A stretch of DNA of 51,139 nucleotides from Acinetobacter sp. ANC 3813 (GTDB lineage Bacteria > Pseudomonadota > Gammaproteobacteria > Pseudomonadales > Moraxellaceae). The notes under the pieces are model-generated. The model did not search any database. It was not told the origin of the DNA and was given only the letters and a program-made list of their open reading frames with translations. The stretch is taken from NCBI RefSeq assembly GCF_002135435.1, contig NZ_NEGK01000019.1, positions 1 to 51,139 of the forward strand, given 5' to 3'. This document shows, piece by piece, positions 51,050 through 51,139 of this stretch. The stretch's first letter is position 1; each line of letters begins with the position of its first letter. The translations under genes and the position numbers were made by a program.

Positions 51050-51139
51050 CAACTGTTATGGACTTGTTCGGGTCTTATTTACATCATTTGATGTATGCCT
51101 TACTTCGTACCAAATAGAATACATTAACAGGTATATTTG
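51050..51139 (-). other. 23S-5S spacer of the rRNA operon
   Basis: Sequence upstream of 5S on the minus strand, with no gene recognised. By position it is the internal transcribed spacer toward 23S rRNA, whose 3' end is not in the window. CATCATTTGATG near 51083 is a small palindrome, perhaps part of an RNase III processing stem. Confidence 0.6.

Noticed and set aside
1..51139. Insertion sequences, prophage, integron or CRISPR
   Set aside because: No transposase, integrase, recombinase or phage structural frame, no regularly spaced direct repeats and no terminal inverted repeats with target duplications were seen.

Overview
The window reads as a chromosomal segment of an Acinetobacter species (Moraxellaceae, Gammaproteobacteria). 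The basis is gene content, gene order and protein character: serB divergent from a YtjB-type gene, dapA-bamC-purC, ampD divergent from nadC, a TAT-exported phospholipase C, ubiG-mupP-yciK, the ribF-ileS-lspA-fkpB cluster, and an Acinetobacter-like 5S rRNA. The species cannot be fixed by reading alone. There is no insertion sequence, prophage, CRISPR array or tRNA. The left 47 kb is mostly compact, conserved housekeeping sequence. The right end is AT-richer and carries the most accessory-looking gene, a TIR-domain protein, before the window runs into the distal end of an rRNA operon (5S rRNA on the minus strand).

Layout. 1-5.1 kb: serB (partial), a YtjB/Smp-like membrane protein, a BASS-family transporter, nicotinamidase, and an aromatic-acid MFS transporter. 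5.8-9.7 kb: dapA, bamC and purC, a probable small RNA, and rarA. 9.9-13.4 kb: a PAS-GGDEF-EAL protein and small conserved proteins. 13.5-24 kb: cell-wall and NAD genes (murJ, ampD, nadC), phospholipase C with a tiny lipoprotein, rph, a TetR regulator, dsbA, ubiG-mupP-yciK. 24-27.7 kb: small unknown proteins, two RcnB-like periplasmic proteins, argA. 28-32.8 kb: a sulfonate-sulfur operon with two successive SsuA-like lipoproteins followed by ssuD, ssuC and ssuB. 33-37 kb: TetR regulator, MTA/SAH nucleosidase-like protein, Rieske oxygenase, SLAC1/TDT transporter. 37.1-42.1 kb: ribF-ileS-lspA-fkpB. 42.2-47 kb: FMN reductase, a secreted unknown protein, an M20 peptidase and a TauD-like dioxygenase, with a family of small RNA genes between them. 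47-51.1 kb: ankyrin protein, TIR protein, second aromatic-acid MFS transporter, Sel1-repeat protein, 5S rRNA.

The most striking content is not protein-coding. Between 42.78 and 47.0 kb there are four similar non-coding units. Each begins with an 18-bp imperfect palindrome matching the Pseudomonas GacA box (TGTAAG-N6-CTTACA with one mismatch). A candidate -10 element lies about 45 bp downstream, and each unit ends in an intrinsic terminator. In three units, stem-loops present AGGA in the loops, including the terminator loop, which is the hallmark of CsrB/RsmX/Y/Z RNAs that sequester CsrA/RsmA. The fourth unit keeps the box and two of the stems, but one loop reads ACGA instead of AGGA and its terminator loop has no GGA. 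I infer a Gac/Rsm-type regulatory RNA family in this genome. No csrA, gacA or gacS gene lies in the window, and I cannot verify how much of this has been described.

Other connections: murJ, ampD and mupP all serve peptidoglycan precursor transport or recycling. The sulfonate operon releases sulfite, and a SLAC1/TDT-type transporter (a family that includes sulfite exporters) lies 3 kb away. pncA and nadC both serve NAD metabolism. Start codons were moved from the longest possible reading frame wherever a Shine-Dalgarno sequence, a signal peptide or family length favoured an internal start; this is stated in each entry.
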